Notes under the pieces: model-generated
What the model saw: the letters and a program-made list of their open reading frames with translations, nothing else
What the model was told of the DNA's origin: nothing
The model's database searches: none
Made by a program: the position numbers and the translations under genes
Source: Occallatibacter sp.
Lineage (GTDB): Bacteria; Acidobacteriota; Terriglobia; Terriglobales; Acidobacteriaceae
NCBI GenBank assembly: GCA_031296305.1
Contig: JARLFZ010000004.1
Span: 1-64,000 of the forward strand
Reading direction: 5' to 3'
DNA length: 64,000 bases
Shown here: in pieces, positions 38,137-46,265 of the stretch
Numbering within the stretch: position 1 is the stretch's first letter
Layout: each line of letters starts with the position of its first letter

Positions 38137-38664
38137 ATGCCCGATCCGCAAGCTATCAGCGTAAACGAAGAAGAAAGAATGATTCCGGTCTGGTCGATTG
38201 TTGCGGCCAGCTTGGCGTTTGTTCTGGTCGAATACTACTTCTGGATCATTGCGCCCGGCCAACACCACCATGCGGCGCCGGCGCTGGGCCTGCGCATTTA
38301 CTTCAATATCTCGTGGGGTGTGGTGGCTTCGCTCTACTTCCTGATGGTGGGCTACATCAGCAAGGATGCACCGCGGCGCGCGATGAGCACGCGTTTCTGG
38401 ATGTTGATCTGCTTCGTGATGCCGGCGGGCATTGGCGCCGTGCTTTATTTTCTGCTGCGGCCGCCGCAGGTGTTTCGCTGCCCCGCCTGCGGCACGCATG
38501 TCCAGGGTGATTTCCATTTCTGCCCGCAGTGCAACTACCAGCTTTCGGCAAGCTGCGGCAACTGCTTCCGCACAGTGCGTGCTACCGATCAGTTCTGCAC
38601 TCGCTGCGGCCACGAGTTGGCGCAGGACCCCACGCCGGCGCGGCTGCGGGTGATGAGCGAGTAG
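38137..38664 (+). CDS. Membrane protein with a double zinc-ribbon domain
   Basis: A 175-residue protein. After a short N-terminus come three transmembrane helices (about 18-37, 53-71 and 86-107), then a cytoplasmic double zinc ribbon: CPACGTH, CPQCNYQ, CGNCFR and CTRCGH, the DZR pattern. Such domains bind zinc and often mediate protein interactions. AAGGGA stands 8 bases before ATG 38137; the frame is open further upstream but that part is repeat-derived. It may belong to the ECF operon, 213 bases downstream. The function is unknown. Confidence 0.78.
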   Translation: MPDPQAISVNEEERMIPVWSIVAASLAFVLVEYYFWIIAPGQHHHAAPALGLRIYFNISWGVVASLYFLMVGYISKDAPRRAMSTRFWMLICFVMPAGIGAVLYFLLRPPQVFRCPACGTHVQGDFHFCPQCNYQLSASCGNCFRTVRATDQFCTRCGHELAQDPTPARLRVMSE

Positions 38665-38705
38665 AAAAACAGCTTTCAGCCTTTAGCTATCAGTCTTCAG
38701 CTTCT
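38665..38705. repeat. AGCTTTCAGC-class repeat, inverted copy
   Basis: AAAAACAGCTTTCAGCC, TTTAGC, TATCAGTCTTCAGCTTC follows the zinc-ribbon gene. Its first 23 bases are the reverse complement of 4653-4677 with one or two changes. Confidence 0.7.
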
Positions 38706-38777
38706 TCGTGCGGGGAGGGATTTTTGTAATCTCGCGGCCAGCGCAAGAGTCCTGTATTGGGTGGCCTTGCTGCTTCA

Positions 38778-38797
38778 AAAGTATGATAAAGTATGAC
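38778..38797 (+). promoter_or_regulatory. Tandem AAAGTATGA repeat, candidate promoter/operator of the ParD/ParE pair
   Basis: AAAGTATGAT AAAGTATGAC is a 10-base direct repeat 28 bases before the antitoxin start; each unit contains TATGAT or TATGAC, close to a -10 box. Antitoxins of the ribbon-helix-helix type repress their own operon at such repeats, so an operator is plausible. No clear -35 was found at 16-18 bases. Confidence 0.5.
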
Positions 38798-38824
38798 AAA
38801 TGAAGAGCACTGGAGGGAGCCTTT

Positions 38825-39136
38825 ATGGGAACGATTGAACGCCTGACCATCACGCTTCCTGCCGACATGGCGGGGCTGGTCAAGGGGGCGGTCAATGAAG
38901 GTGGATACGCTTCGACCAGCGAGGTGATCCGCGAAGCGCTGCGCGAATGGAAGATGAAACGCGACCTTCACGCGGGCCAACTTGCGGCTTTGAGGGTCGA
39001 TATTGATCGCGGTCTTGCGGATGCGGCGAATGGCCGGCTCGTCCCTTACGATCGCGAGCGCATTCTCGAGCGCGGGAGGAAACAATTCGCAAGCCGTGCA
39101 AACTTCGCCTTACCGAGGCCGCAGAAGCAGACTTAG
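38825..39136 (+). CDS. parD: ParD-like ribbon-helix-helix antitoxin
   Basis: A 103-residue protein. Residues 1-42 (MGTIERLTITLPADMAGLVK, then STSEVIREALREWK) form a ribbon-helix-helix DNA-binding domain; the C-terminal helix (LAALRVDIDRGLADA, ending RERILERGRKQFASR) is the typical ParD toxin-binding tail. The last 11 residues (NFALPRPQKQT) lie over the toxin start and look like an out-of-frame read-on. GGAGGG lies 7 bases before the ATG. The protein neutralises and co-represses with its toxin partner. Pair family is a good match, targets unknown. Confidence 0.85.
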   Translation: MGTIERLTITLPADMAGLVKGAVNEGGYASTSEVIREALREWKMKRDLHAGQLAALRVDIDRGLADAANGRLVPYDRERILERGRKQFASRANFALPRPQKQT

Positions 39137-39405
39137 CGGAGATCTGGAGTTATCTCGCCGCGGAAGCATCCGAAACCGTTGCGACCCGATTTCTGTCGCG
39201 TCTTGAGTCCCGGATTCGCTCGGCATTGGTACTGCCGTTTTCCGGTGCGCCTCGTTCCCACCTTGCGCCCGATCTGCGCGTGATTTTTCATCAAAAGTAC
39301 GCTGTCTATTACTTGCCTCGTCTTGGCGAGATCGTTATCGTCCGGGTTCTGCAGGGGTCCCGTGATGTTTCTACCATTGCTGAGGCTGGCGGCTTCGCGA
39401 CCTGA
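39085..39405 (+). CDS. parE: ParE/RelE-fold toxin, apparently starting at ATT or frameshifted
   Basis: In the third frame after ParD, 39085-39405 encodes a RelE/ParE-type toxin: KLRLTEAAEADLAEIWSYLA, then FSGAPRSHL, DLRVIFHQKYAVYYL and IVIVRVLQGSRD. No ATG, GTG or TTG opens this frame; the only start with a ribosome-binding site (GGGAGG, 7 bases upstream) is ATT at 39085. It overlaps ParD by 52 bases. An alternative is GTG at 39096, which reaches the toxin frame only after a one-base correction. Either an unusual start or a frameshifted, perhaps inactive, toxin. The family is clear from the protein; its activity (gyrase or mRNA cleavage) is not. Confidence 0.7.
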   Translation: MRKPCKLRLTEAAEADLAEIWSYLAAEASETVATRFLSRLESRIRSALVLPFSGAPRSHLAPDLRVIFHQKYAVYYLPRLGEIVIVRVLQGSRDVSTIAEAGGFAT

Positions 39406-39484
39406 CGTGCGATTGGGCCGTTGACGAAACCCTCTTTTCGGCTTCTCTGAACTCGCTTGCGATAGAATCGAATCGCTGCTCATC

Positions 39485-40387
39485 ATGACCATTTCCGCAC
39501 TGATTATCGACGACGAACAACTGGCCCGCGAGGAGCTGAAGTATCTGCTCGACTCGGTGGGCGGCGTGGACGTGGTGGCGCAGGGAGCGAACGGCATTGA
39601 GGCTGTGGACCTGATCGAGGAGCACCATCCGGACCTGGTGTTTCTGGATGTGCAGATGCCGGGCCAGGACGGATTCGCGGTGATCCAGCGGCTGATGGAC
39701 CGGAATCGCGCGGGCACGGCCGCGCCAGAGAAAAGGGATTCGGACAAGCGCGACTTGGAGAAGCGCGAGGTCCCAAATGTTGCGAGCGCGGGCAAGCATA
39801 CGGCGACGCTGCCGCATTTCGTGTTTGCGACAGCATACGATCAGTACGCGGTGCGCGCGTTCGATGTGAATGCCGTGGATTACCTGCTGAAGCCATTCGA
39901 CCGTGCGCGGGTTCTTGAGGCGGTGGAGCGGGTGCGCGTGCGGCTGGCAACGGGTGGTGCGCCCGGCGCTGTCGCGCCAGATGCAGAGTCGCAGATCGAA
40001 CGGCTCTTGCAGTTGCTGAACAGGCCGCAGGCGGCCGAGCCGGGACGCGCGCCGGCCAAGCTGATTGTGCAGGCGCAGAGTCGCTTGCTGCTCGTGGACC
40101 AGGCGGAGATCTGCTTTGCGGCTATTGATGAGGGCGTGATTCGCGTGGTAACGCGCGTCTTCGAGGGGCAGTCGAAGTGCCGCACGCTGGAAGAATTGAT
40201 GGAACTGCTCGACCCGGCGCGCTTCTGGAGAGCGCATCGCGGATTTGTGGTGAACATCGATCAGATTCGCGAAGTGATGCCGTGGTTCAAGTCGAGCTAC
40301 CAACTGCGCATGAACGATAAACAGCAGACGGAGATCCCCGTGAGCCGCGCACAGACTAAACGGCTGCGGGAGTTGTTCAGTTTGTAG
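39485..40387 (+). CDS. LytTR-type response regulator
   Basis: A 300-residue regulator. The receiver domain (residues 4-150) has the acidic pair Asp9-Asp10, phospho-acceptor Asp55 (LVFLDVQMPG) and Lys136, with TAYDQYAVRAF at the switch. An insertion at about 75-107 (PEKRDSDKRDLEKREVP, then NVASAGKHTA) splits the receiver. The C-terminal LytTR DNA-binding domain (about 190-298) includes FWRAHRGFVVNIDQIREV. It would control target genes by phosphorylation, but no histidine kinase is nearby. The next gene is convergent, so the target cannot be inferred. Confidence 0.93.
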   Translation: MTISALIIDDEQLAREELKYLLDSVGGVDVVAQGANGIEAVDLIEEHHPDLVFLDVQMPGQDGFAVIQRLMDRNRAGTAAPEKRDSDKRDLEKREVPNVASAGKHTATLPHFVFATAYDQYAVRAFDVNAVDYLLKPFDRARVLEAVERVRVRLATGGAPGAVAPDAESQIERLLQLLNRPQAAEPGRAPAKLIVQAQSRLLLVDQAEICFAAIDEGVIRVVTRVFEGQSKCRTLEELMELLDPARFWRAHRGFVVNIDQIREVMPWFKSSYQLRMNDKQQTEIPVSRAQTKRLRELFSL

Positions 40388-40394
40388 CAGGATC

Positions 40395-41201
40395 TCAGTC
40401 GTAACGCTCGAAGACAATCTGCTTCTTGTGCCAGCCGAAGCCGTCCAGGCGCTCGCGCACACTCGATACCATGAAATTCAGTCCGCAGATGTAGGTGTAG
40501 ATGTCGAAGCGCAATTCCGCGGGCGGAGTTGCGGGATCGACGGGCGGCACAGGCAACGGCTGGCCCAGGCGCGCGGCGCGGTCTTCAACAATTTTGGCGA
40601 CGTGATCCTGCACGTAACCGCGGAGGCCGGTCCACTGAGGCTGTGCGCGGCTCAGCGTGGGCAGGTAGTGGAAGTTGGGCACGCGCTGGGCGAGCGCTAC
40701 AAACTCATCATGGTAGTACATATCGGTCTCGTAACGCGTGCCGTAGACGAGCCAGATTTCCTTACCGTTGCTGCGGTCGGGGCCATCGGCGGGGAAGAGC
40801 CACTGCGAGTAGCCGCGCATGGGCGCGACGCCGGTGCCAGTGGCGACGAAAATCGAATCTGTGACGGGCTCCTGCAACACGAAGTGGCCGTGCGGGCCGT
40901 GGATCTGAATGGCCGAACCAACGGGCAGATCGGGTAGATCTGCGAGGTGATTCGAAAAGAAACCATTCTCCACGCGGTTGACGCACAACTCGAACTGGTT
41001 GCCACTAGGGGCCGAAGCGATGGAATAGGCGCGCGTCTGCTGCTTGCCATTCTCGTCCGGGGCGACTGCGGAGACGAACTGGCCGGGCAGGTAAGGGAAG
41101 GTCTCAAGCGACTCGACAGAGAACAGGAAGTGATAGCACTGCGCGACTTCAGAGATGCACTCTTTGCGCAGGAGACGCGCTGTAAGGAGCTCACGTGCCA
41201 A
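40395..41201 (-). CDS. Ferredoxin/flavodoxin-NADP reductase-like oxidoreductase
   Basis: A 268-residue FAD/NAD(P)-binding reductase. The FAD-binding strand RAYSIASAP, the HGPHGHFVLQ segment and the NAD(P)-binding VATGTGVAPMRGYSQWL are in the right order, with YICGLNFMVSSVRERL and a C-terminal ERYD. Members move electrons between NAD(P)H and ferredoxin or flavodoxin, or serve as the reductase part of oxygenases. No iron-sulfur domain is present. Convergent with the LytTR gene. Confidence 0.86.
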   Translation of the reverse strand: MARELLTARLLRKECISEVAQCYHFLFSVESLETFPYLPGQFVSAVAPDENGKQQTRAYSIASAPSGNQFELCVNRVENGFFSNHLADLPDLPVGSAIQIHGPHGHFVLQEPVTDSIFVATGTGVAPMRGYSQWLFPADGPDRSNGKEIWLVYGTRYETDMYYHDEFVALAQRVPNFHYLPTLSRAQPQWTGLRGYVQDHVAKIVEDRAARLGQPLPVPPVDPATPPAELRFDIYTYICGLNFMVSSVRERLDGFGWHKKQIVFERYD

Positions 41202-41281
41202 GTTTTTTCTCGCTTTGCCGGGAAGTAGGGGCCGGTACAGTATCTGGGGAAATTATAGGATGCCGGGGGCGGCTGCGGCCA

Positions 41282-43405
41282 TCAGGGAGTCATTACGGGC
41301 AGCTGGACCGCGGAGTCATGGCCGGGGCCGGAGTAGATGGTGATGGTCGCGGGCTTGTAGGCGGAAGCCTTGGCTTTCATGATGTTTGGCACAAAGGTTT
41401 GCGGATTGCGATCGTAAAGCGGGAACCATGTGCTTTGGATTTCGACCATGACGGTGTGGCCAGCCTTGAAGACGTGGTCTACATCGTGAAGGCTGAACTT
41501 GTACTCGTGAATGGAACCCGGCGCGAGCGCGGCGGGGCGATCGTAACCTGACAGATAGCGGCCGCGAAAGATTTCAGCGTTGGTGATGAGTTGGTAGCTG
41601 CGCATTTTCGGGTCGGGATCGTCATCGGGATACTGATCGATGAGCTTGACGACGAGATCGTTGTCGCTTCCAGTGGTGGCAGCGTAGATATCCGCGAAGA
41701 CCTCGCCGGTTACGATCAGGTTCTGCGTGAGCACGGGCAGCTTGAACATGGCGACGTCGTTGCGGCTGGTTACAAAGCGCTGGTCTTCGGTGAGCCAGTT
41801 GTACCACTGTGAGCCGTCGGAGTAAGTGGGTTGAATGGGGCGGTGACGATAGGGGACCGGATTGGCAGGATCGCTTACGTAGGATGCGGTTGCCGTGGTC
41901 GTTGAGGAACTCCAACTGAGCAGGCCTGCGCCCGCGAGATAGAGGCTCGTGGGATGCGATTCTTGGGGCGGGAAGTGGGAGTAATACTGCCAGGTGTTCG
42001 AGCCAGTTTGAAAACTGGCTGTGTCTTCGAGAGTGAAGCCGGGGTCATCCTTGAGATAGTGTGCGAAAAACCTTGCTTCGATGCGCGACCGGAACTCGGT
42101 GCCGATGGGCTCGCCGTAATCGAGATTGCCCAGGCTCCAGTTAGGCGATGACCAGTAGCCGTGACGCCAGGGGCCGAGCACCAGGAAGTTCTGGTGTTTG
42201 GTGTCGTGCGGCTCGAGCTTTGCGTATTCTTCTTGCGGGCCGTACATATCTTCCTGGTCGTAGTAACCGCCGACGCTGAGCGTGGGCACGGCGACCGTGT
42301 TGAGTGCATTCTCAACGGCGCGCGGGACCCAAGTGGAATCGTACGCAGGATGATTGAGGAAGAGCTTCCAGGTGGGCAGTAGAGCGGCGCCGGACTCTTT
42401 GACATCGCGGGCAAAGTTCCCTCGCTCGAGAAAATAATCGAAGCCGTCGACGGGCAGCCCGTCCTTGTCGCGGCCGTAATCCACCGCGGTCCAGTCTTTG
42501 GTGGATTCGAGATCGCGCACGTAGTCGTAGCCGTAGCTCTGGCGGAAGGCGCCGTTGTGAAAGAAATCGTCGCCCATCCAGACGTCGATCATCGGCGCCT
42601 GCGGCGAGATGGCTTTTACTGCGGGATGCGGATCGATGCCCGCCATCATGGCGAGAAAGCCGTCGTAACTGGTGCCGGCAAGTCCGACGCGGCCATTATT
42701 GCCGGGCACGTTTTGGAGGAGCCAGACGACGGTATCGTAAGCGTCGGTGCTTTCGTCGACGGCCGCGGGATTTTTGTGATCGGCGAGCGGATGCATCATG
42801 ATGAATTTGCCCTCGCTTCTCGATCGCCCGCGAATGTCTTCGGCCACGTAGATGTAGCCGTCGCGCGCCAACTCCGCACGCGATTGGAAGAAAGATGCGC
42901 GGCTTGTATCTTCGACGCCGTAGGGTGTGCGCTCGAGGAGAATGGGCAGCGGCGCGGCGATGTCGGAGGGTTTGAGGATCACCACGTGGAGCTTGACGCC
43001 ATCGCGCATGGGAATCATGGCCTCGGTGCGCACGTAATCGTGGAAGACGTGATGCACCGGCGGCCCGCTGCGCTCAAAGACGATGCCGGGAAACGTGGAA
43101 ATCGAGACGGAGGTTGCCTGGCCGGATGCGTCGAGGGAAAAGACGACCTTGTCATCGCCATGCGCGAAGCCGAAAATCGTTGCCGAGATCTGTTTGAGCT
43201 GCTCGGGCACAGAGCGTTCGGATTCGAGAGTCAGTATGTGGTCCTGTACATAAAAGGTGAAGGCGTTGCCCGGCTGGCCGGGAATGGTGTACTCGCCGGC
43301 AAAGGCATCGAGAGGCGCGGCTCCAGGGGTTTGCGAGGTGATAGCGGAAGGGACCGCAAACAGGCCAAGGAACAGAACGGAATGCAGGACGCGCTTGGAA
43401 ATCAA
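41282..43405 (-). CDS. CocE/NonD-type (X-Pro dipeptidyl-peptidase, S15) hydrolase, secreted
   Basis: A 707-residue exported serine hydrolase. Signal peptide ISKRVLHSVLFLGLFAVPSAITSQ; the alpha/beta-hydrolase fold contains RDGVKLHVVILKP, GVEDTSRASFFQSRAELARDG with DIRGRSRSEG, and the nucleophile GTSYDG. The C-terminal beta-sandwich starts near WSSSTTTATAS and includes DNDLVVKLIDQYPDD. The start is TTG at 43405 with GGAGAG 7 bases upstream; the frame is open further upstream. Family enzymes cleave esters or proline peptides. A GH-like CocE fold also occurs in cephalosporin acylases, so the substrate is open. Confidence 0.86.
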   Translation of the reverse strand: MISKRVLHSVLFLGLFAVPSAITSQTPGAAPLDAFAGEYTIPGQPGNAFTFYVQDHILTLESERSVPEQLKQISATIFGFAHGDDKVVFSLDASGQATSVSISTFPGIVFERSGPPVHHVFHDYVRTEAMIPMRDGVKLHVVILKPSDIAAPLPILLERTPYGVEDTSRASFFQSRAELARDGYIYVAEDIRGRSRSEGKFIMMHPLADHKNPAAVDESTDAYDTVVWLLQNVPGNNGRVGLAGTSYDGFLAMMAGIDPHPAVKAISPQAPMIDVWMGDDFFHNGAFRQSYGYDYVRDLESTKDWTAVDYGRDKDGLPVDGFDYFLERGNFARDVKESGAALLPTWKLFLNHPAYDSTWVPRAVENALNTVAVPTLSVGGYYDQEDMYGPQEEYAKLEPHDTKHQNFLVLGPWRHGYWSSPNWSLGNLDYGEPIGTEFRSRIEARFFAHYLKDDPGFTLEDTASFQTGSNTWQYYSHFPPQESHPTSLYLAGAGLLSWSSSTTTATASYVSDPANPVPYRHRPIQPTYSDGSQWYNWLTEDQRFVTSRNDVAMFKLPVLTQNLIVTGEVFADIYAATTGSDNDLVVKLIDQYPDDDPDPKMRSYQLITNAEIFRGRYLSGYDRPAALAPGSIHEYKFSLHDVDHVFKAGHTVMVEIQSTWFPLYDRNPQTFVPNIMKAKASAYKPATITIYSGPGHDSAVQLPVMTP

Positions 43406-43498
43406 AATGGGTCTCTCCAAAGAGCTCGCACGAATGAACAGGCCCGTGGTCTTGGCAAATTCGCGCCACATGCGAAGCGACGAGCGCAAGCCGATGCG

Positions 43499-44458
43499 CT
43501 AGTGCGCGTGGCTGTGGCCGTGAGGATGCGCATGGCCGGTGGAGATGGCCTCGGGAGGCGCAACGCAGCCGTCGAGGAACTCGCAGCCAATGTGCTCGAA
43601 TTGAATGGTGGTGTGGCTGATCTGATACTGCTCGCGGAGCAGACCGTTGAGCTTGACGAGAATGCACGCGCTTTCAGACAGTGGAATGTCGGCGATGGTA
43701 ACGTGGCACGCCAGGGCGCGCGAATGCGAGCCGAGGCACCAGACATGCAGGTCGTGAACGTTGACGACGCCCTCCACGGCTTCCATGCCGGAGCGAATCT
43801 GGGCCGGCGAGCAGCCGCGGGGCGCGCCCTCGAGGAGAATATTCAGGGTTTCGCGGATGATGCCGATACTCGACCAGAAGATGAGCGCGGCGATGAGCAG
43901 CGAGAGAACGGGATCGATCCAGCTTTGTCCGGTGAGCAGAATGCCGAAGCCGCCAGCGATGACGGCGGCTGTGGAAAGCGTGTCGCCGGCCATGTGCAGG
44001 AAGGCGCTGCGCAGGTTGACGTCGCGGGCCACGCCCCACAAAAGCGCGGCGATGATGCCGTTCATGGCGACGCCTGCGGCGGCCACGATCATCATGAGGC
44101 GTGGTTGGACGGCGACGGGGGCGCTGAGACGGTGCACGGCCTCGACTGCGATGCAGAGCGAGATGGCGATAAGAGTGCCGGCGTTGATGAAGGCAGCAAG
44201 GACTCCGGCGCGCTGGTAGCCGAAGGTGCGGGCGTGGTCGGCAGGACGCGACTGAAAATAGACTGCGGCAAAACTGAGCAGGAGGGCGAGAAAATCGGAG
44301 ACATTGTGGCCGGATTCGGAGAGCAGCGCCAGCGAGTGAGCGCGCAAACCAGCGATGAATGTGACGACGACGTAAACCAAGGTGGCGGCCAGCGAGATGC
44401 GCAGGACCAGGGTTGTCCGTTTCGCATTTTTGTCAGCTTGCGCCGGGTGCCAATGCAT
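43499..44458 (-). CDS. Cation diffusion facilitator, zinc exporter type (CzcD/ZitB)
   Basis: A 319-residue inner-membrane metal/proton antiporter with six transmembrane helices and a C-terminal regulatory domain. The metal sites His51-x3-Asp55 (HNVSD) and His155-x3-Asp159 (HMAGD) mark the zinc-preferring CDF group. The His-rich tail at the very end (HAHPHGHSHAH) is a likely zinc sensor or buffer. The protein pumps zinc (possibly cadmium or cobalt) out of the cytoplasm. ATG 44458 is the start; the frame is open further upstream but with repeat-like sequence. Next to the CocE gene on the same strand. Confidence 0.9.
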   Translation of the reverse strand: MHWHPAQADKNAKRTTLVLRISLAATLVYVVVTFIAGLRAHSLALLSESGHNVSDFLALLLSFAAVYFQSRPADHARTFGYQRAGVLAAFINAGTLIAISLCIAVEAVHRLSAPVAVQPRLMMIVAAAGVAMNGIIAALLWGVARDVNLRSAFLHMAGDTLSTAAVIAGGFGILLTGQSWIDPVLSLLIAALIFWSSIGIIRETLNILLEGAPRGCSPAQIRSGMEAVEGVVNVHDLHVWCLGSHSRALACHVTIADIPLSESACILVKLNGLLREQYQISHTTIQFEHIGCEFLDGCVAPPEAISTGHAHPHGHSHAH

Positions 44459-44482
44459 AGAGATAGTGTAACCGGGGTTGGG

Positions 44483-44530
44483 TATGAAAAGACAGGGAAC
44501 AAGGGAACGAGGGAACAAGCGAACAAGAGA
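44483..44530. repeat. GGGAACAAGGGAACGAGGGAACAAG word repeat
   Basis: GACAGGGAACAA, GGGAACGA, GGGAACAA, GCGAACAA, GAGAGCGGG units are tandem 8-mers in the gap upstream of the CDF gene. Another word class of the same kind of repeat, here without an inverted partner nearby. Confidence 0.68.
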
Positions 44531-44556
44531 GCGGGCGGCGTTGCGAGGCTGCGGAG

Positions 44557-45033
44557 CTAATGGCCGCCAGGTTCGAGATGACTGCGGTCGATGGGATCGG
44601 GGTCGTCGATGGAGGGGAATTGCGGCAGGCCCGCGCGCAGCCCGGTCCAACCCTCGGCGACCACGATGCTGTTATAAGGGTTGCCGGGCTGGTAGCGCAC
44701 GGTGCAGGGAAATCCGGCACGCACTTTGCCTGTCTCGACCACGCCAAGCATTGCGGTAATTTCCTGCGAGCACTCGTAGTCCACGCCGCCGATGCGGTAG
44801 CTGAAGAGGAGGAAGGTCAGAGGCCGGCCGTCTGCGCACGCCACTTCGTAGACGTCGAGCAGCATGCCGTCAACGAGTCGACCCGACTGGACCAGGAACT
44901 GACGGCGCGCGCGCTCGATCTCCTCCGCGCTAGGGCGCCGGCGCAACACCAGCCAAAGAGCCAGGGCCGCGGCCGCGGCAACTGTAGTTGCGCCGGCCGC
45001 GATCTGCCAGTCGTTGTTGTTCGGAAAGGTCAT
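44557..45033 (-). CDS. Membrane-anchored hypothetical protein
   Basis: A 158-residue protein with one N-terminal transmembrane helix (about 12-30, AAGATTVAAAAALALWLVL) and a soluble domain. The segment LTFLLFSYRIGGVDYECSQEI and PCTVRYQPGNPYNSIVV recalls the DUF3592 beta-barrel fold, but the match is weak. The tail (DPDPIDRSHLEPGGH) is Pro/Asp-rich. It is divergent from hslV; the 221 bases between them hold the likely promoters and no other gene. Function unknown. Confidence 0.65.
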   Translation of the reverse strand: MTFPNNNDWQIAAGATTVAAAAALALWLVLRRRPSAEEIERARRQFLVQSGRLVDGMLLDVYEVACADGRPLTFLLFSYRIGGVDYECSQEITAMLGVVETGKVRAGFPCTVRYQPGNPYNSIVVAEGWTGLRAGLPQFPSIDDPDPIDRSHLEPGGH

Positions 45034-45254
45034 TTACGGGTGGACATTGCCCTCAACAGCCCCCAGATTGAGGATACCGCACGCGAAATGCCGGTTGGGC
45101 TGGGTGACGGCGTGTCTTGACGGCCGCAGCGATTGCGGCAATCCGGAAGAGCTCCAACGTCGCGCAAATGCCCTATACTCTAGGTTGCATCGGGCGCGGG
45201 ATTCCTGCCTGTGAAGGGCCCGTGTTTGCCAGAGTTTGAGGATTGAAAACTGCC

Positions 45255-45797
45255 GTGAAAGAGCATTTGACGTTTCATTCGACAACCGTGATCTGCGTGC
45301 GGCGCAACGGCGATGTGGTGATGGCCGCCGACGGCCAGGTGACCTTCGGCGATCACGTGTTGAAGCACTCGGCCAAGAAGATACGGCGTCTCTTCCAGGA
45401 CAAGATTCTGGCGGGATTCGCGGGTTCGACGGCCGACGCGTTCAATTTGTTTGCGCGGTTTGAGACCAAGTTGGAGCAGCACGCCGGGAACCTGAACCGT
45501 GCCGCCGTGGAACTGGCCAAGGACTGGCGCACCGACAAGATGCTGCGCAACCTGGAGGCATTGCTGCTGGTGGCCGACAAGGCGCAGACGTTTTTGATCT
45601 CCGGTTCAGGAGATGTAATTGATCCCGACGAGCCGCTGGCGGCAATCGGGAGCGGCGGAAGCTACGCCACGGCTGCGGCCCGCGCATTGATGGAGAACAC
45701 CGACTTGAGCGCCCGCGAAATCGCCGAGAAGGCGATGAGAATCGCAAGCGAGATCTGCATTTATACCAACGACCGGATTACGGTGGAGGAGTTGTAA
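45255..45797 (+). CDS. hslV: ATP-dependent protease peptidase subunit HslV
   Basis: A 180-residue proteasome-like N-terminal threonine peptidase. The mature start [21 protein letters not shown] is preceded by a short propeptide of 9 residues if the GTG at 45255 is the start, or 13 if TTG 45243 is. The catalytic Thr and the Lys of HSAKKIRR are both present. It forms a two-ring dodecamer activated by HslU. A DUF3052 gene separates it from hslU, which is unusual. TATACT at 45174 could be a -10. Confidence 0.95.
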   Translation: MKEHLTFHSTTVICVRRNGDVVMAADGQVTFGDHVLKHSAKKIRRLFQDKILAGFAGSTADAFNLFARFETKLEQHAGNLNRAAVELAKDWRTDKMLRNLEALLLVADKAQTFLISGSGDVIDPDEPLAAIGSGGSYATAAARALMENTDLSAREIAEKAMRIASEICIYTNDRITVEEL

Positions 45798-45832
45798 GTC
45801 TGACGGGCGCAGAAGGCATTGCAGGAGCCGCC

Positions 45833-46252
45833 ATGGGAGGGTATTCCGGCACACCGCTCTTGAAAAAACTCGGCATCAAAGAAGGGGATCGCGTGCTGCT
45901 GCGGCGCCCGCCCGCCACGCTGCCCGAGGAGTTGAAGGAATATGCGAAGGCGCGATTGCAAGATCGCCTGGACGTGATCATTTTGTTTGCGCGGTCGTTT
46001 GCGGAGTTTAAGCGGGAGTTTGCTGCACACCAAGGATCGATCAAAACAGATGGAATGATCTGGGTGGCGTGGCCTAAAAAGGCTTCGGGGATGCAGACCG
46101 ACCTGACGGAGAATGCGATTCGAGACACGGCGCTCAAGACACCTTTTGTAGATGTGAAAGTTTGCGCAATTGATGAAACCTGGTCGGGACTGAAGCTGGT
46201 GGTGCGCAAGGAGCACCGGAATTCCTTCGGCCGGGAATTGAACAGGAATTGA
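45833..46252 (+). CDS. DUF3052 family protein
   Basis: A 139-residue protein with the family opening GYSGTPLLKKLGIKEGDRVLL, the RSFAEFKREFAAHQGSIKTDGMIWVAWPKKASG core and a C-terminal DVKVCAIDETWSGLKLVVRKEHR. Members are small cytoplasmic proteins of unknown role. It lies 35 bases after hslV and 13 bases before hslU, almost surely in one operon, suggesting (not proving) a link to the HslUV protease or its regulation. Lys/Arg-rich and soluble. Confidence 0.8.
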   Translation: MGGYSGTPLLKKLGIKEGDRVLLRRPPATLPEELKEYAKARLQDRLDVIILFARSFAEFKREFAAHQGSIKTDGMIWVAWPKKASGMQTDLTENAIRDTALKTPFVDVKVCAIDETWSGLKLVVRKEHRNSFGRELNRN

Positions 46253-46265
46253 CTACTGAAAAAAT

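Noticed and set aside
42557-44560. Plus-strand open frame of 667 codons across the CocE and CDF genes
   Set aside because: It overlaps two well-supported minus-strand genes and its composition (Gly/Asp/Arg/His) matches an antisense artefact.
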